DNA of 13,209 nucleotides from Mesorhizobium sp. (GTDB lineage: Bacteria; Pseudomonadota; Alphaproteobacteria; Rhizobiales; Rhizobiaceae). The translations under genes and the position numbers were made by a program. Position 1 is the stretch's first letter, and the number at the start of each line of letters is the position of its first letter. The notes beneath the pieces were generated by a model. It saw nothing but the letters and a program-made list of their open reading frames with translations. It was not told where the DNA came from and searched no databases. Shown here piece after piece: positions 5,553-12,910 of the stretch. Where the stretch lies: the NCBI GenBank assembly GCA_030698645.1, contig JAUYMV010000463.1, positions 1 through 13,209 on the forward strand. Direction: 5' to 3'.

Positions 5553-6959
5553 GTGGCATTGATGAGCGAGGATCGCCTGTTTCCGGCCGAGGCTTCGGCC
5601 CGCGCCGTTGCGCGCGACCTCTATGCGCATGTCCGCGACCTGCCGATCATCAGCCCGCACGGCCATACGGATCCGCGCTGGTTTGCCGAGAACGCGAACT
5701 TTCCCGATCCCGCCCAGCTTCTGGTCGTGCCCGACCACTATCTCTTCCGAATGCTCTTCAGCCAGGGCATACCGCTGGAAAAGCTCGGCGTCCCGCGCGT
5801 CGATGGCGGCGCGGTCGAGACCGACGGACGCGCCATCTGGCGCCTGTTCGCCGCCAACTATCATCTGTTCCGCGGCACGCCCTCGCGCCTCTGGCTCGAC
5901 CATACATTCCAGCATCTGTTCGACCTTGACCTGCGCCTGTCCGCCGAAACGGCCGACGCCGCCTATGATCATATCGCCGAACGCCTGCGGCGCGACGAAT
6001 ATCGTCCGCGCGAAATGTTCGAGCGCTTCCGGATCGAGGCGATCGCCACCACCGAGGGCGCGCTCGACGATCTGAAGTGGCATCGCCAGATTCGCGACTC
6101 CGGCTGGACCGGCCGCGTCGTCACCACCTATCGGCCGGATTCGGTCACCGACCCGGATTTCGAGGGCTTTCGCGCCAATCTGCGGACGCTCGGCGAAATC
6201 ACCGGATGCGACACCGCGACGTGGCAGGGCTATCTCGACGCCCACCGCAAGCGGCGCGCCTTCTTCCGCGAGTTCGGCGCCACCGCGACGGATCACGGCC
6301 ATCCGACGGCCGACACCGCGAACCTGTCGACCGAAGCCGCCGCCAGGCTCTACGAGATCGTGTCGACGCGCGACGCCACGCCCGACGAAGCGCGGCTCTT
6401 CCGTGCCCAGATGCTGACCGAAATGGCGAAGATGAGCGTTGAGGACGGAATGGTCATGCAGATCCATGCCGGATCGCGCCGCAACCATTCGCTCGACATC
6501 TTCGCGCGCTTCGGCCGCGACAAGGGCTTCGACATTCCCGGCCGCACCGACTATGTCGCGGCGCTGAAACCGCTTCTCGACGCCGTCGGGCTCGAGCCGG
6601 GTCTCACCATCATCCTCTTCACGCTGGACGAAACCGCCTACAGCCGCGAACTCGCGCCGCTCGCCGGGGTCTACCCCTGCCTGCGCCTCGGGCCGGCCTG
6701 GTGGTTCTTCGACAGCGCCGAAGGAATCCGCCGGTTCCGCGAACTCACCACCGAGACGGCCGGATTCTACAACACCGTCGGCTTCAATGACGACACGCGG
6801 GCATTCCCGTCCATTCCCGCCAGGCATGACGTCGCCCGGCGGGTCGACTGCGCATACCTCGCGGATCTCGTGATCGCGGGCCGGCTGCATGAAGACGAAG
6901 CAGTCGAACTGGCCCACGATCTCGCCTACCGCCTGGCCAAGCAGGCCTACCGACTCTAA
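5553..6959 (+). CDS. uxaC: Uronate isomerase (glucuronate/galacturonate isomerase)
   Basis: UxaC converts D-galacturonate to D-tagaturonate, or D-glucuronate to D-fructuronate, in the cytoplasm, the first step in using saturated uronates. It is an amidohydrolase-superfamily TIM barrel of 468 residues from the GTG start, close to the usual 470. Visible features are the metal motif H36-G-H38 on strand one (PHGHTDP), H305 in MQIHAGSRRN, the WWFFD segment, and D413-D414 in FNDDTRAF, which includes the strand-eight aspartate. The start is chosen from the Shine-Dalgarno spacing and promoter position; an upstream ATG at 5502 would add 17 residues (MVPYEIMAQHF...) lacking family character. It is the first gene of the operon, diverging from a GntR regulator and followed after 28 bp by a TRAP transporter. 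Later enzymes of this branch are not in the window. Confidence 0.94.
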   Translation: MALMSEDRLFPAEASARAVARDLYAHVRDLPIISPHGHTDPRWFAENANFPDPAQLLVVPDHYLFRMLFSQGIPLEKLGVPRVDGGAVETDGRAIWRLFAANYHLFRGTPSRLWLDHTFQHLFDLDLRLSAETADAAYDHIAERLRRDEYRPREMFERFRIEAIATTEGALDDLKWHRQIRDSGWTGRVVTTYRPDSVTDPDFEGFRANLRTLGEITGCDTATWQGYLDAHRKRRAFFREFGATATDHGHPTADTANLSTEAAARLYEIVSTRDATPDEARLFRAQMLTEMAKMSVEDGMVMQIHAGSRRNHSLDIFARFGRDKGFDIPGRTDYVAALKPLLDAVGLEPGLTIILFTLDETAYSRELAPLAGVYPCLRLGPAWWFFDSAEGIRRFRELTTETAGFYNTVGFNDDTRAFPSIPARHDVARRVDCAYLADLVIAGRLHEDEAVELAHDLAYRLAKQAYRL

Positions 6960-6987
6960 CGACCCAACGGAAACCAGGGAGGATCCC

Positions 6988-7962
6988 ATGAACCTGATAC
7001 GCAAACTGACCACTGCAGCTGCCATCACGGCGCTGATGACCGCGAGCGCGTTCGCCCAGACCGTGCTGAAATCGTCCGACACGCATCCGGACGGCTACCC
7101 CACCGTCGAGGGCGTCAAGTATTTCGGCGAGCTCGTCAAGGAACGCACCGCCGGCCGCTACGCCGTCGAGGTCTATCACTCGGCCCAGCTCGGCCAGGAG
7201 AAGGACACCATTGAGCAGGTCCGCTCGGGCGTCATCGAGCTGAACCGCGTCTCAATGGCGCCGTTCAACGGCACGGTGAAGGAGTCGGTCGTCCCGGCGC
7301 TGCCCTACATCTTCCGTTCCGAAGAGCACATGCACAAGGTCATGGACGGCGCGATCGGCGACCAGATCAAGGCGGCCTTCGAGGGCGCGGGTCTCGTCGT
7401 TCTGGCGTTCTATGACGCGGGCGCGCGCTCCTTCTACAACACCAAGAAGCCGATCAACACGGTCGCCGACATGGCGGGCATGAAGTTCCGCGTCATCCAG
7501 TCCGACATCTTCGTCGACATGGTCGCGGCACTCGGCGCCAATGCGACCCCGATGCCCTATGGCGAAGTCTATTCGGGCATGGAGACCGGCGTCATCGACG
7601 GCGCGGAAAACAACTTCCCGAGCTATGACACCGCCAAGCATTTCGAGGTCGCCAAGCACTACTCGCTCGACGAGCACACCATCCTGCCGGAGGTCTTCGT
7701 GATGAACAAGGCGGCCTTCGACAAGCTGACGCCGGAGGACCAGGCGATCTTCAAGCAGGCCGGAACCGACTCCGTCGCCAAGCAGCGCGAACTCTGGTCG
7801 GCCAAGGTCGGTGAATCCCGCGCCAAGGTGGAAGCCGGCGGCGCCATGATCACCACGCCGGAGAAGCAGGGCTTCATCGACGCGATGGGCCCGGTCTACG
7901 CCAAGCACATTACCGACCCGGTCCTCGTCAAGATGGTCGAGGACGTCAAGGCGGTCCAGTAG
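6988..7962 (+). CDS. TRAP transporter substrate-binding protein, DctP family (probable uronate binder)
   Basis: This 324-residue periplasmic protein captures the solute and delivers it to the QM membrane complex. The N-terminus has basic residues, a hydrophobic core and a cleavage site after A23 (SAFA/QT). Family marks include R147 in GARSFYN, the R168 of KFRVIQ (the arginine that usually salt-bridges the substrate carboxylate) and the PMPYGEVYSGMETGVIDGAENN region around residues 188-209. The frame is open from 6889, but the ATG at 6988 has GGGAGGAT directly upstream and begins the signal peptide. It follows uxaC by 28 bp. Position between uxaC and kduID suggests D-galacturonate, D-glucuronate or an unsaturated uronate as ligand; this is inferred. 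Confidence 0.93.
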   Translation: MNLIRKLTTAAAITALMTASAFAQTVLKSSDTHPDGYPTVEGVKYFGELVKERTAGRYAVEVYHSAQLGQEKDTIEQVRSGVIELNRVSMAPFNGTVKESVVPALPYIFRSEEHMHKVMDGAIGDQIKAAFEGAGLVVLAFYDAGARSFYNTKKPINTVADMAGMKFRVIQSDIFVDMVAALGANATPMPYGEVYSGMETGVIDGAENNFPSYDTAKHFEVAKHYSLDEHTILPEVFVMNKAAFDKLTPEDQAIFKQAGTDSVAKQRELWSAKVGESRAKVEAGGAMITTPEKQGFIDAMGPVYAKHITDPVLVKMVEDVKAVQ

Positions 7963-7972
7963 TCCTGCGACT

Positions 7973-8000
7973 GGCGGCGGCCGGGCGACCGGCCGCCGCC
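7973..8000 (+). promoter_or_regulatory. Strong intercistronic hairpin after the binding-protein gene
   Basis: GGCGGCGGCCGG and its exact complement form a 12-bp all-GC stem around a GCGA loop, 10 bases after the stop codon at 7962. No T-run follows, so full intrinsic termination is unlikely. A second, smaller stem (CCCCC-TCGC-GGGGG, 8025-8038) lies downstream in the same 159-bp gap. Hairpins in this place in binding-protein transporter operons commonly protect upstream mRNA from 3' decay or cause partial termination, giving more binding protein than permease. Confidence 0.65.
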
Positions 8001-8121
8001 ATTGCGTCCCGTTGATCGAGGCGTCCCCCTCGCGGGGGCTTGTCCGCGCCCGCCAGGGCGGCAATCATGCAACAAGGCAATCCAGCGATGCGCCGGCCGA
8101 ACCACCAACCGCGAGTGAGCC

Positions 8122-8694
8122 ATGTCTGATCGTCTGAGGGGCGTCGCATCCATTCTCGGCTGGCTCAACAGGCTGGCGCTGTGGGCCGCGGCGATCGGCC
8201 TGGTGCTTATGACCTGTTTCGTCGCCTGGCAGGTCTTCTGCCGCTACATCCTGAACGATTCCCCGAGCTGGACCGAGCCCGGCTCGGTCATGCTGATGAG
8301 CTGGTTCATCTTTCTCGGCGCCGCGGTCGGCGTGCGCGAGAACTATCATCTCGGCTTCGACGTGCTGCTCTACGTGCTGCCGAAGGGCGGCAAGCGCGTG
8401 CTGCGCATGATCTCCGACGTCGTCGTCCTGGCCTTCGGCCTCGGCATGGTCTGGTACGGCTGGCAGCTCGTCGTTCTGACCTTCAACACCACGCTCCCCT
8501 CGCTCCGCATTTCTGGGGCCTACGATTACTACCCGGTCGTCGCCGGCGGATTCCTCATCTCGCTCTTCGCGCTGGAGCGCATCGTCAGGCGAGCCGCCGG
8601 TGAGCCGATCGACGACGACCTCGATGATGCGATCCCGGCCGCCGCCGCCGCCGAACTCGACAGCGCCGCCGCGGCGACAGAAGTGAAGGGCTGA
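8122..8694 (+). CDS. TRAP transporter small permease subunit, DctQ family
   Basis: This 190-residue inner-membrane protein has four hydrophobic segments (about residues 18-40, 55-73, 93-115 and 133-152). The family signature around WQVFCRY and SWTEPGSVMLMSWFIFLGAA lies between the first two helices, followed by VRENYHLGFD. It pairs with the large subunit, whose start is only 4 bp after its stop. The C-terminal 30 residues are acidic and alanine-rich (DDDLDD, then several short alanine runs), a low-complexity tail seen in only some family members. The ATG at 8122 has a weak GAGTGAG ribosome site. It lies downstream of a 159-bp gap containing a strong hairpin. Confidence 0.93.
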   Translation: MSDRLRGVASILGWLNRLALWAAAIGLVLMTCFVAWQVFCRYILNDSPSWTEPGSVMLMSWFIFLGAAVGVRENYHLGFDVLLYVLPKGGKRVLRMISDVVVLAFGLGMVWYGWQLVVLTFNTTLPSLRISGAYDYYPVVAGGFLISLFALERIVRRAAGEPIDDDLDDAIPAAAAAELDSAAAATEVKG

Positions 8695-8698
8695 CGCA

Positions 8699-9979
8699 AT
8701 GGAACTCTGGATCCTCTTCGGCTCGTTCACCCTCTTGATGCTGATCGGCACGCCGATCGCCTTCTGTCTCGGCGTCGCGAGTTTCGCGACCGTGATCTAT
8801 CTCGGCCTGCCGCCGCTGGTCGTGTTCCAGCGCCTGAATTCCGGCATGAGCGTCTTCTCGCTGCTCGCCATCCCGTTCTTCATCTATGCCGGCGATCTGA
8901 TGGTGCGCGGCGGCATCGCCAGCCGCATCGTCGCCTTCGCCGGCTCCCTCGTCGGCCATCTGCGCGGCGGCCTCGGCCAGGTCAACATCGTCACCGCGAC
9001 GCTCTTCGGCGGCATTTCCGGCTCGGCGGTCGCGGAAGCCGCCGCCGTCGGCGGCCTGATGATCCCGCAGATGAAGGCGCGCGGCTATGGCGCCGACTAC
9101 GCCGTCAACGTCACCTCGATGGCGGCGCTGATCGCGCTCCTGCTGCCGCCCTCGCACAACATGATCATCTATTCCATCTCCGCCGGCGGCCAGATCTCGA
9201 TCGCCGATCTGTTCACCGCCGGCATCATTCCGGGCCTCTTGTTCGCGGCGGCCCTGATGCTCACCGCCTATGTCGTCGCCCGGCAGCGTGGCTACCCGAC
9301 CGAGCCGTTCCCGGGCTTCATGATCGTCGCGCATCTGCTGGCCGTCGCCGTTCCTGGCCTCCTGCTCATTGCCATCATCTTCGGCGGCGTGCGCTCCGGC
9401 ATCTTCACGGCGACCGAAAGCTCCTGCATCGCGGTGCTCTACGCGCTGCTGATCACGGTCTTCGTCTATCGCCAGATGACCTGGGAAGGCTTCGTCCACG
9501 CCACCATGGGCGCGGTGCGCACCACCGCCATGGTGCTGCTGATCATCGGCATGGCGGCCGCCTTCTCCTGGCTGATGGCCTTCCTGAAGGTCCCCGCCGC
9601 GCTCGTCGCCTCGATGAACGCGGTGTCGGAAAATCCCTATGTCATCCTGCTGCTGCTGAACGTGCTGATGCTGCTGCTCGGCACCTTCATGGACATGGGC
9701 CCGACGATCATCATCATCACGCCGATCTTCCTTCCCGTAGCCCAGGCCTATGGCATCGACCCGGTGCATTTCGGCGTCATCATGATCCTCAACCTCGGCA
9801 TCGGGCTGAACACGCCGCCCGTCGGCGCGGTGCAGTTCGTCGCCTGCGCCATCGGCAAGATCAGCGTCTGGGAGGCCATGCGCTCGGTCTGGCCCTTCTA
9901 CGGCGCCGGTATCGTCGTGCTCGGCCTCGTCACCTACATTCCGGCGCTGTCGCTCTGGCTGCCGGCGCTGTTCCGGTGA
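8699..9979 (+). CDS. TRAP transporter large permease subunit, DctM family
   Basis: The 426-residue protein is the sodium-coupled transport channel of the TRAP system, with about 11-12 membrane helices from end to end and the usual length for DctM. Characteristic segments are NSGMSVFSLLAIPFFIYAG near residue 50, GGISGSAVAEAAAVGGLMIP near residues 102-121, LLLGTFMDMGPTIIIITPIF near residues 325-345, and GIGLNTPPVGAVQF near the C-terminus, which hold the glycine- and asparagine-rich re-entrant loops of the ion and substrate sites. It follows the small subunit by 4 bp. With the binding protein it forms a complete tripartite importer for what is most likely a uronate. Confidence 0.95.
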   Translation: MELWILFGSFTLLMLIGTPIAFCLGVASFATVIYLGLPPLVVFQRLNSGMSVFSLLAIPFFIYAGDLMVRGGIASRIVAFAGSLVGHLRGGLGQVNIVTATLFGGISGSAVAEAAAVGGLMIPQMKARGYGADYAVNVTSMAALIALLLPPSHNMIIYSISAGGQISIADLFTAGIIPGLLFAAALMLTAYVVARQRGYPTEPFPGFMIVAHLLAVAVPGLLLIAIIFGGVRSGIFTATESSCIAVLYALLITVFVYRQMTWEGFVHATMGAVRTTAMVLLIIGMAAAFSWLMAFLKVPAALVASMNAVSENPYVILLLLNVLMLLLGTFMDMGPTIIIITPIFLPVAQAYGIDPVHFGVIMILNLGIGLNTPPVGAVQFVACAIGKISVWEAMRSVWPFYGAGIVVLGLVTYIPALSLWLPALFR

Positions 9980-10016
9980 GCTTCATGTCGCACACCTTGC
10001 GTCGGGGCGTCGAACG

Positions 10017-10778
10017 ATGAGCCAGCAGGACACCCTTGTTCCGCGGCGTCCGAAGCTCGCCGACCGGCTGGTCGACGAGATCCGCGACCAGATTCGTTCG
10101 GGCGCGCTGCGCTCCGGCGACAAGTTGCCGACGGAGCTGCAGCTTGCCGAGGAGCACGGCGTCAGCCGCACCGTGGTGCGCGAGGCGGTGACGCGGCTCG
10201 CCGCCGACGGCCTGGTCACGGCGCGCCAGGGCGCCGGCGTCTTCGTCAACGAACAGGCGCCTGTCACCATCGAGTCCCTGCTGTCGGAGATGAGCGGCAA
10301 GGTCTCCATGGTGCTCAATGTGCTCGAAGTGCGCATGGCCATCGAGATCGAGTCGGCCGCGCTTGCCGCGCAGCGCCGCTCCGGCTCCCAGGAAGCCGAC
10401 ATCGTCGCCGCCTTCGCCGAGTTCGACCGCCTCCTGCGCCAGGGCGAGTCGACGGGGTCCGCCGACTTCGCCTTCCATCGGTCGATCGCCGCGGCGACCA
10501 ACAACCCGTTCTATGTCGAGATTCTCGACGTGCTGGGCAGGCGCACCATCCCGCGCGATCTCGTCACCACGTTTTCGCCCGGCGTGCTGCAGTCGACCGA
10601 ATACCAGAACCGGCTGCAGGGCGAGCACCGCGACATCATGATGGCGATCCAGGACGGCGACTCCACCTCGGCGCGCGACGCCATGCGCCGGCACCTGTCG
10701 TCGAGCCAGCGCCGCTACCAGAGCCTGCTACAGGGCGGCGGCAATCTCGCCAACGCCTTTCCCCGCCAGACGGGCTGA
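10017..10778 (+). CDS. Second GntR family regulator, FadR subfamily with FCD domain, inside the uronate operon
   Basis: The 253-residue protein has an N-terminal winged helix-turn-helix (about residues 13-78, with PTELQLAEEHGVSRTVVREAV) and the wing RQGAGVFV. The FCD domain follows, with ligands D150, H154, H204 and H226 at standard spacing. It differs clearly in sequence from the GntR at 4774-5466, so the two are not a recent duplication. The ATG at 10017 has only a weak GGGGC ribosome site. It sits 37 bp after the large permease gene and 52 bp before kduI. A KdgR-like role, responding to 2-keto-3-deoxygluconate or an unsaturated uronate, is a reasonable inference. Confidence 0.93.
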   Translation: MSQQDTLVPRRPKLADRLVDEIRDQIRSGALRSGDKLPTELQLAEEHGVSRTVVREAVTRLAADGLVTARQGAGVFVNEQAPVTIESLLSEMSGKVSMVLNVLEVRMAIEIESAALAAQRRSGSQEADIVAAFAEFDRLLRQGESTGSADFAFHRSIAAATNNPFYVEILDVLGRRTIPRDLVTTFSPGVLQSTEYQNRLQGEHRDIMMAIQDGDSTSARDAMRRHLSSSQRRYQSLLQGGGNLANAFPRQTG

Positions 10779-10786
10779 ACTCCCAC

Positions 10787-10803
10787 GGGCGCGCTGCGCG
10801 CCC
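10787..10803 (+). promoter_or_regulatory. Small hairpin between the GntR gene and kduI
   Basis: GGGCGCG and CGCGCCC form a 7-bp stem around CTG. There is no following T-run, so it is more likely an RNA processing or stability element, or a chance GC-rich dyad, than a terminator. Confidence 0.35.
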
Positions 10804-10830
10804 CAAGAACGATATGAAGGACACCATCGG

Positions 10831-11667
10831 ATGCACGTAGAAACCAGACAGGCGATCGATCCGCAGACGGCCGCCGGCTTTGGCACCGACCTGCTGCGGG
10901 CGGAATTTCTCATCCAGCGCCTGTTCGAGCCCGGCGAGATCAAGCTCACCTACACCCATCTCGACCGCCTGATCGTCGGCGGCGCGATGCCGGTTGCAGC
11001 ACCGCTCGAACTGTCGCCGATCAAGCCGACGGGGACCCCTGCCTTCCTCGACCGCCGCGAGATGGTCGCGGTCAACATCGGCGGCCCGGGCAAGATCGCG
11101 GCAGGTTCAGAGAGCTTCGCGCTCGCCCATCGCGACATGCTCTATCTCGGCATGGGCTCCGGACCGGTCAGCTTCGCAAGCGACGCCGCCGCGAACCCGG
11201 CGAAGTTCTATCTCCTCAGCGCGCCGGCCCACCACGCTTACGATGCGCGCCTGATCCGCATCGGCGACGCGAAGCGGCTCGATCTGGGCGCCCAGGCGAC
11301 GTCCAACGAACGCTCGATCTACCAGTTCGTCCACCCGGACGTCATGCAGACCTGCCAGCTCGTCGTCGGCATGACCGTGCTGGCGCCGGGTTCGGTCTGG
11401 AACACCATGCCCTGCCACGTGCACGACCGGCGCTCGGAGGCCTATCTCTATTTCGGCCTGCCGGAAGGCCAGCGCGTCTTCCACTTCATGGGCGAGCCGT
11501 CCGAGACCCGCCATCTGGTCGTCGCCGACGAAGAGGCGATCCTGTCTCCCGGCTGGTCGATCCACAGCGGCGCCGGCACGTCGAACTACACCTTCATCTG
11601 GGCGATGGCCGGCGATAATGTCGACTACAAGGACGTCGACATGGTCGCGATGGACGAATTGCGGTGA
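10831..11667 (+). CDS. kduI: 5-keto-4-deoxyuronate isomerase
   Basis: KduI converts 5-keto-4-deoxyuronate (DKI) to 2,5-diketo-3-deoxygluconate (DKII) in the cytoplasm, during breakdown of unsaturated uronates from pectin or similar polymers. At 278 residues it has the same length as Escherichia coli KduI, and all four zinc ligands fall at the same positions: H196, H198, E203 (in MPCHVHDRRSE) and H245 (GWSIHSG). The bicupin fold and sequences such as YTHLDRLIVGGAMP are typical. The ATG at 10831 has an AAGGA sequence about 10 bases upstream. Its stop codon overlaps the GTG start of kduD, indicating translational coupling. Confidence 0.97.
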   Translation: MHVETRQAIDPQTAAGFGTDLLRAEFLIQRLFEPGEIKLTYTHLDRLIVGGAMPVAAPLELSPIKPTGTPAFLDRREMVAVNIGGPGKIAAGSESFALAHRDMLYLGMGSGPVSFASDAAANPAKFYLLSAPAHHAYDARLIRIGDAKRLDLGAQATSNERSIYQFVHPDVMQTCQLVVGMTVLAPGSVWNTMPCHVHDRRSEAYLYFGLPEGQRVFHFMGEPSETRHLVVADEEAILSPGWSIHSGAGTSNYTFIWAMAGDNVDYKDVDMVAMDELR

Positions 11668-12422
11668 GTCGTCTGTTCAGCCTCGCCGGCCGCCGCGCCA
11701 TTGTGACTGGCGCCAACACCGGCATCGGCCAGGGCATCGCGCAGTCGCTCGCCGAAGCCGGCGCCGAGGTGCTCGCCGTCGGCCGCTCGTCGATGGCCGA
11801 AACCGAGGCCGCGATCCGCGCCGCCGGCGGCAAGGTCACCGCGATCAAGGCCGATCTCGGCAGGACCGGCACCGTCGCGGCGATGCTCGACGCGGCGTGG
11901 GACGCGCACGGCCCGATCGACATCCTTGTCAATAATGCCGGCATCATCCGTCGCGCCGACGCGGTCGACTTTTCGGAAGCCGACTGGGACGACGTCATGG
12001 ACGTCAATCTGAAGAGCGTCTTCCTGCTCTGCCAGGCCCTGGCGCGCCGCGCGCTTGCCGCCGGCCGTCCGGCGAAGATCGTCAACGTCGCGTCGCTGCT
12101 GTCCTTCCAGGGCGGCATCCGCGTTGCGTCCTACACGGCGTCCAAGAGCGGGCTCGCCGGCCTGACGAAGCTGCTCGCCAACGAATGGGCCGCCCGCGGC
12201 ATCAACGTCAACGCGATCGCGCCCGGCTACATCGAGACCAACAACACCGAGGCCCTGCGCAACGACCCCGACCGCTCGTCCGACATATTGAAGCGCATCC
12301 CGGCCGGCCGCTGGGGCAGGGCGGAAGACATCGGCGGAACGGCGGTCTACCTCGCCAGCGACGCCGCGAACTATGTGCACGGCGCCATCCTGCCGGTCGA
12401 CGGCGGCTGGCTCGGACGCTAG
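11664..12422 (+). CDS. kduD: 2-deoxy-D-gluconate 3-dehydrogenase / 2,5-diketo-3-deoxygluconate reductase (short-chain dehydrogenase)
   Basis: KduD reduces 2,5-diketo-3-deoxygluconate to 2-keto-3-deoxygluconate with NAD(P)H. The 252-residue classical short-chain dehydrogenase has the cofactor motif T15-G-A-N-T-G-I-G22, N90-N-A-G93, and catalytic N115, S144, Y157 and K161. The C-terminal LPVDGGWLGR ending is typical of KduD. It starts at a GTG whose GTGA overlaps the kduI stop, so it is translated in step with kduI. The family alone is broad, but adjacency to kduI and a KdgF-type gene makes the assignment firm. Confidence 0.95.
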   Translation: MSRLFSLAGRRAIVTGANTGIGQGIAQSLAEAGAEVLAVGRSSMAETEAAIRAAGGKVTAIKADLGRTGTVAAMLDAAWDAHGPIDILVNNAGIIRRADAVDFSEADWDDVMDVNLKSVFLLCQALARRALAAGRPAKIVNVASLLSFQGGIRVASYTASKSGLAGLTKLLANEWAARGINVNAIAPGYIETNNTEALRNDPDRSSDILKRIPAGRWGRAEDIGGTAVYLASDAANYVHGAILPVDGGWLGR

Positions 12423-12433
12423 GAGAACCAACC

Positions 12434-12775
12434 ATGACCGCAAGCGCGAACTTCGTGAAACCCCGCGACGCTGACTGGACGCCGACGGAACCCGGCGTCC
12501 GCCGCCGCATCCTGACCTACAATGACCAGCTGATGGTGGTCGAGGTCGATTTCGAGAAGGACGCGGTCGGCTCGCTGCACCGCCACCCGCACATCCAGGC
12601 GAGCTATGTCGCGGAGGGCAGCTTCGAGGTCACCATCTCCGGCCAGAGCGAGATTCTGACGAAGGGACAGAGTTTCATCGTGCCGACCAATGAATGGCAT
12701 GGCTGCAAGGCGCTCGAAAAGGGCATGCTGATCGACACGTTCACGCCGATGCGGGCCGAGTTCCTCGCCGGCTGA
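12434..12775 (+). CDS. kdgF: KdgF-type cupin, unsaturated-uronate linearising enzyme
   Basis: KdgF speeds the conversion of cyclic 4,5-unsaturated uronate to linear 5-keto-4-deoxyuronate, the substrate of KduI. This single-domain cupin has 113 residues. Metal ligands fit the family: H49 and H51 in LHRHPH, Q55 and H89 in NEWHG. D101, F103 and R107 near the C-terminus match the conserved active-site stretch of KdgF proteins as I recall it. The frame is open far upstream inside kduD, but the ATG at 12434 with AGGAG 8 bases before it gives the family length. It lies 11 bp after kduD and is the last clear gene of the operon. Cupin sequences are divergent, so context supports the function as much as sequence. 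Confidence 0.9.
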   Translation: MTASANFVKPRDADWTPTEPGVRRRILTYNDQLMVVEVDFEKDAVGSLHRHPHIQASYVAEGSFEVTISGQSEILTKGQSFIVPTNEWHGCKALEKGMLIDTFTPMRAEFLAG

Positions 12776-12828
12776 CGCCTGGTCGCGAGCCCGTCGTTTC
12801 CGCCGTGCCAGTCATGCAGCGGGGTGCG

Positions 12829-12858
12829 TTGACGAGGTGCCGCACCGGCGTCCATCAT
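12829..12858 (+). promoter_or_regulatory. Weak possible promoter for the 6-phosphogluconate dehydrogenase gene
   Basis: TTGACG at 12829-12834 and CATCAT at 12853-12858, 18 bp apart, each partly match the sigma-70 hexamers. They lie in the 135-bp gap after kdgF. No clear terminator is seen in this gap, so read-through from the uronate operon is also possible. Confidence 0.2.
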
Positions 12859-12910
12859 TCCGGCCAAGCCCGCAAAGGGCGTTCAACAAGAAACAGCCAG
12901 GGATGAAGCC

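Noticed and set aside
5463..7082. 539-codon leftward open frame opposite uxaC
   Set aside because: The plus strand encodes a complete uronate isomerase with metal motifs. The antisense frame has no recognisable domain.
8025..8061. Short GC stems considered as an intrinsic terminator between binding protein and permease genes
   Set aside because: There is no T-run after either stem, and the downstream subunits belong functionally to the same operon.
8585..9769. 394-codon leftward open frame rich in His, Asp and Glu opposite the large permease gene
   Set aside because: The charged low-complexity translation is the expected antisense of a hydrophobic membrane protein gene.
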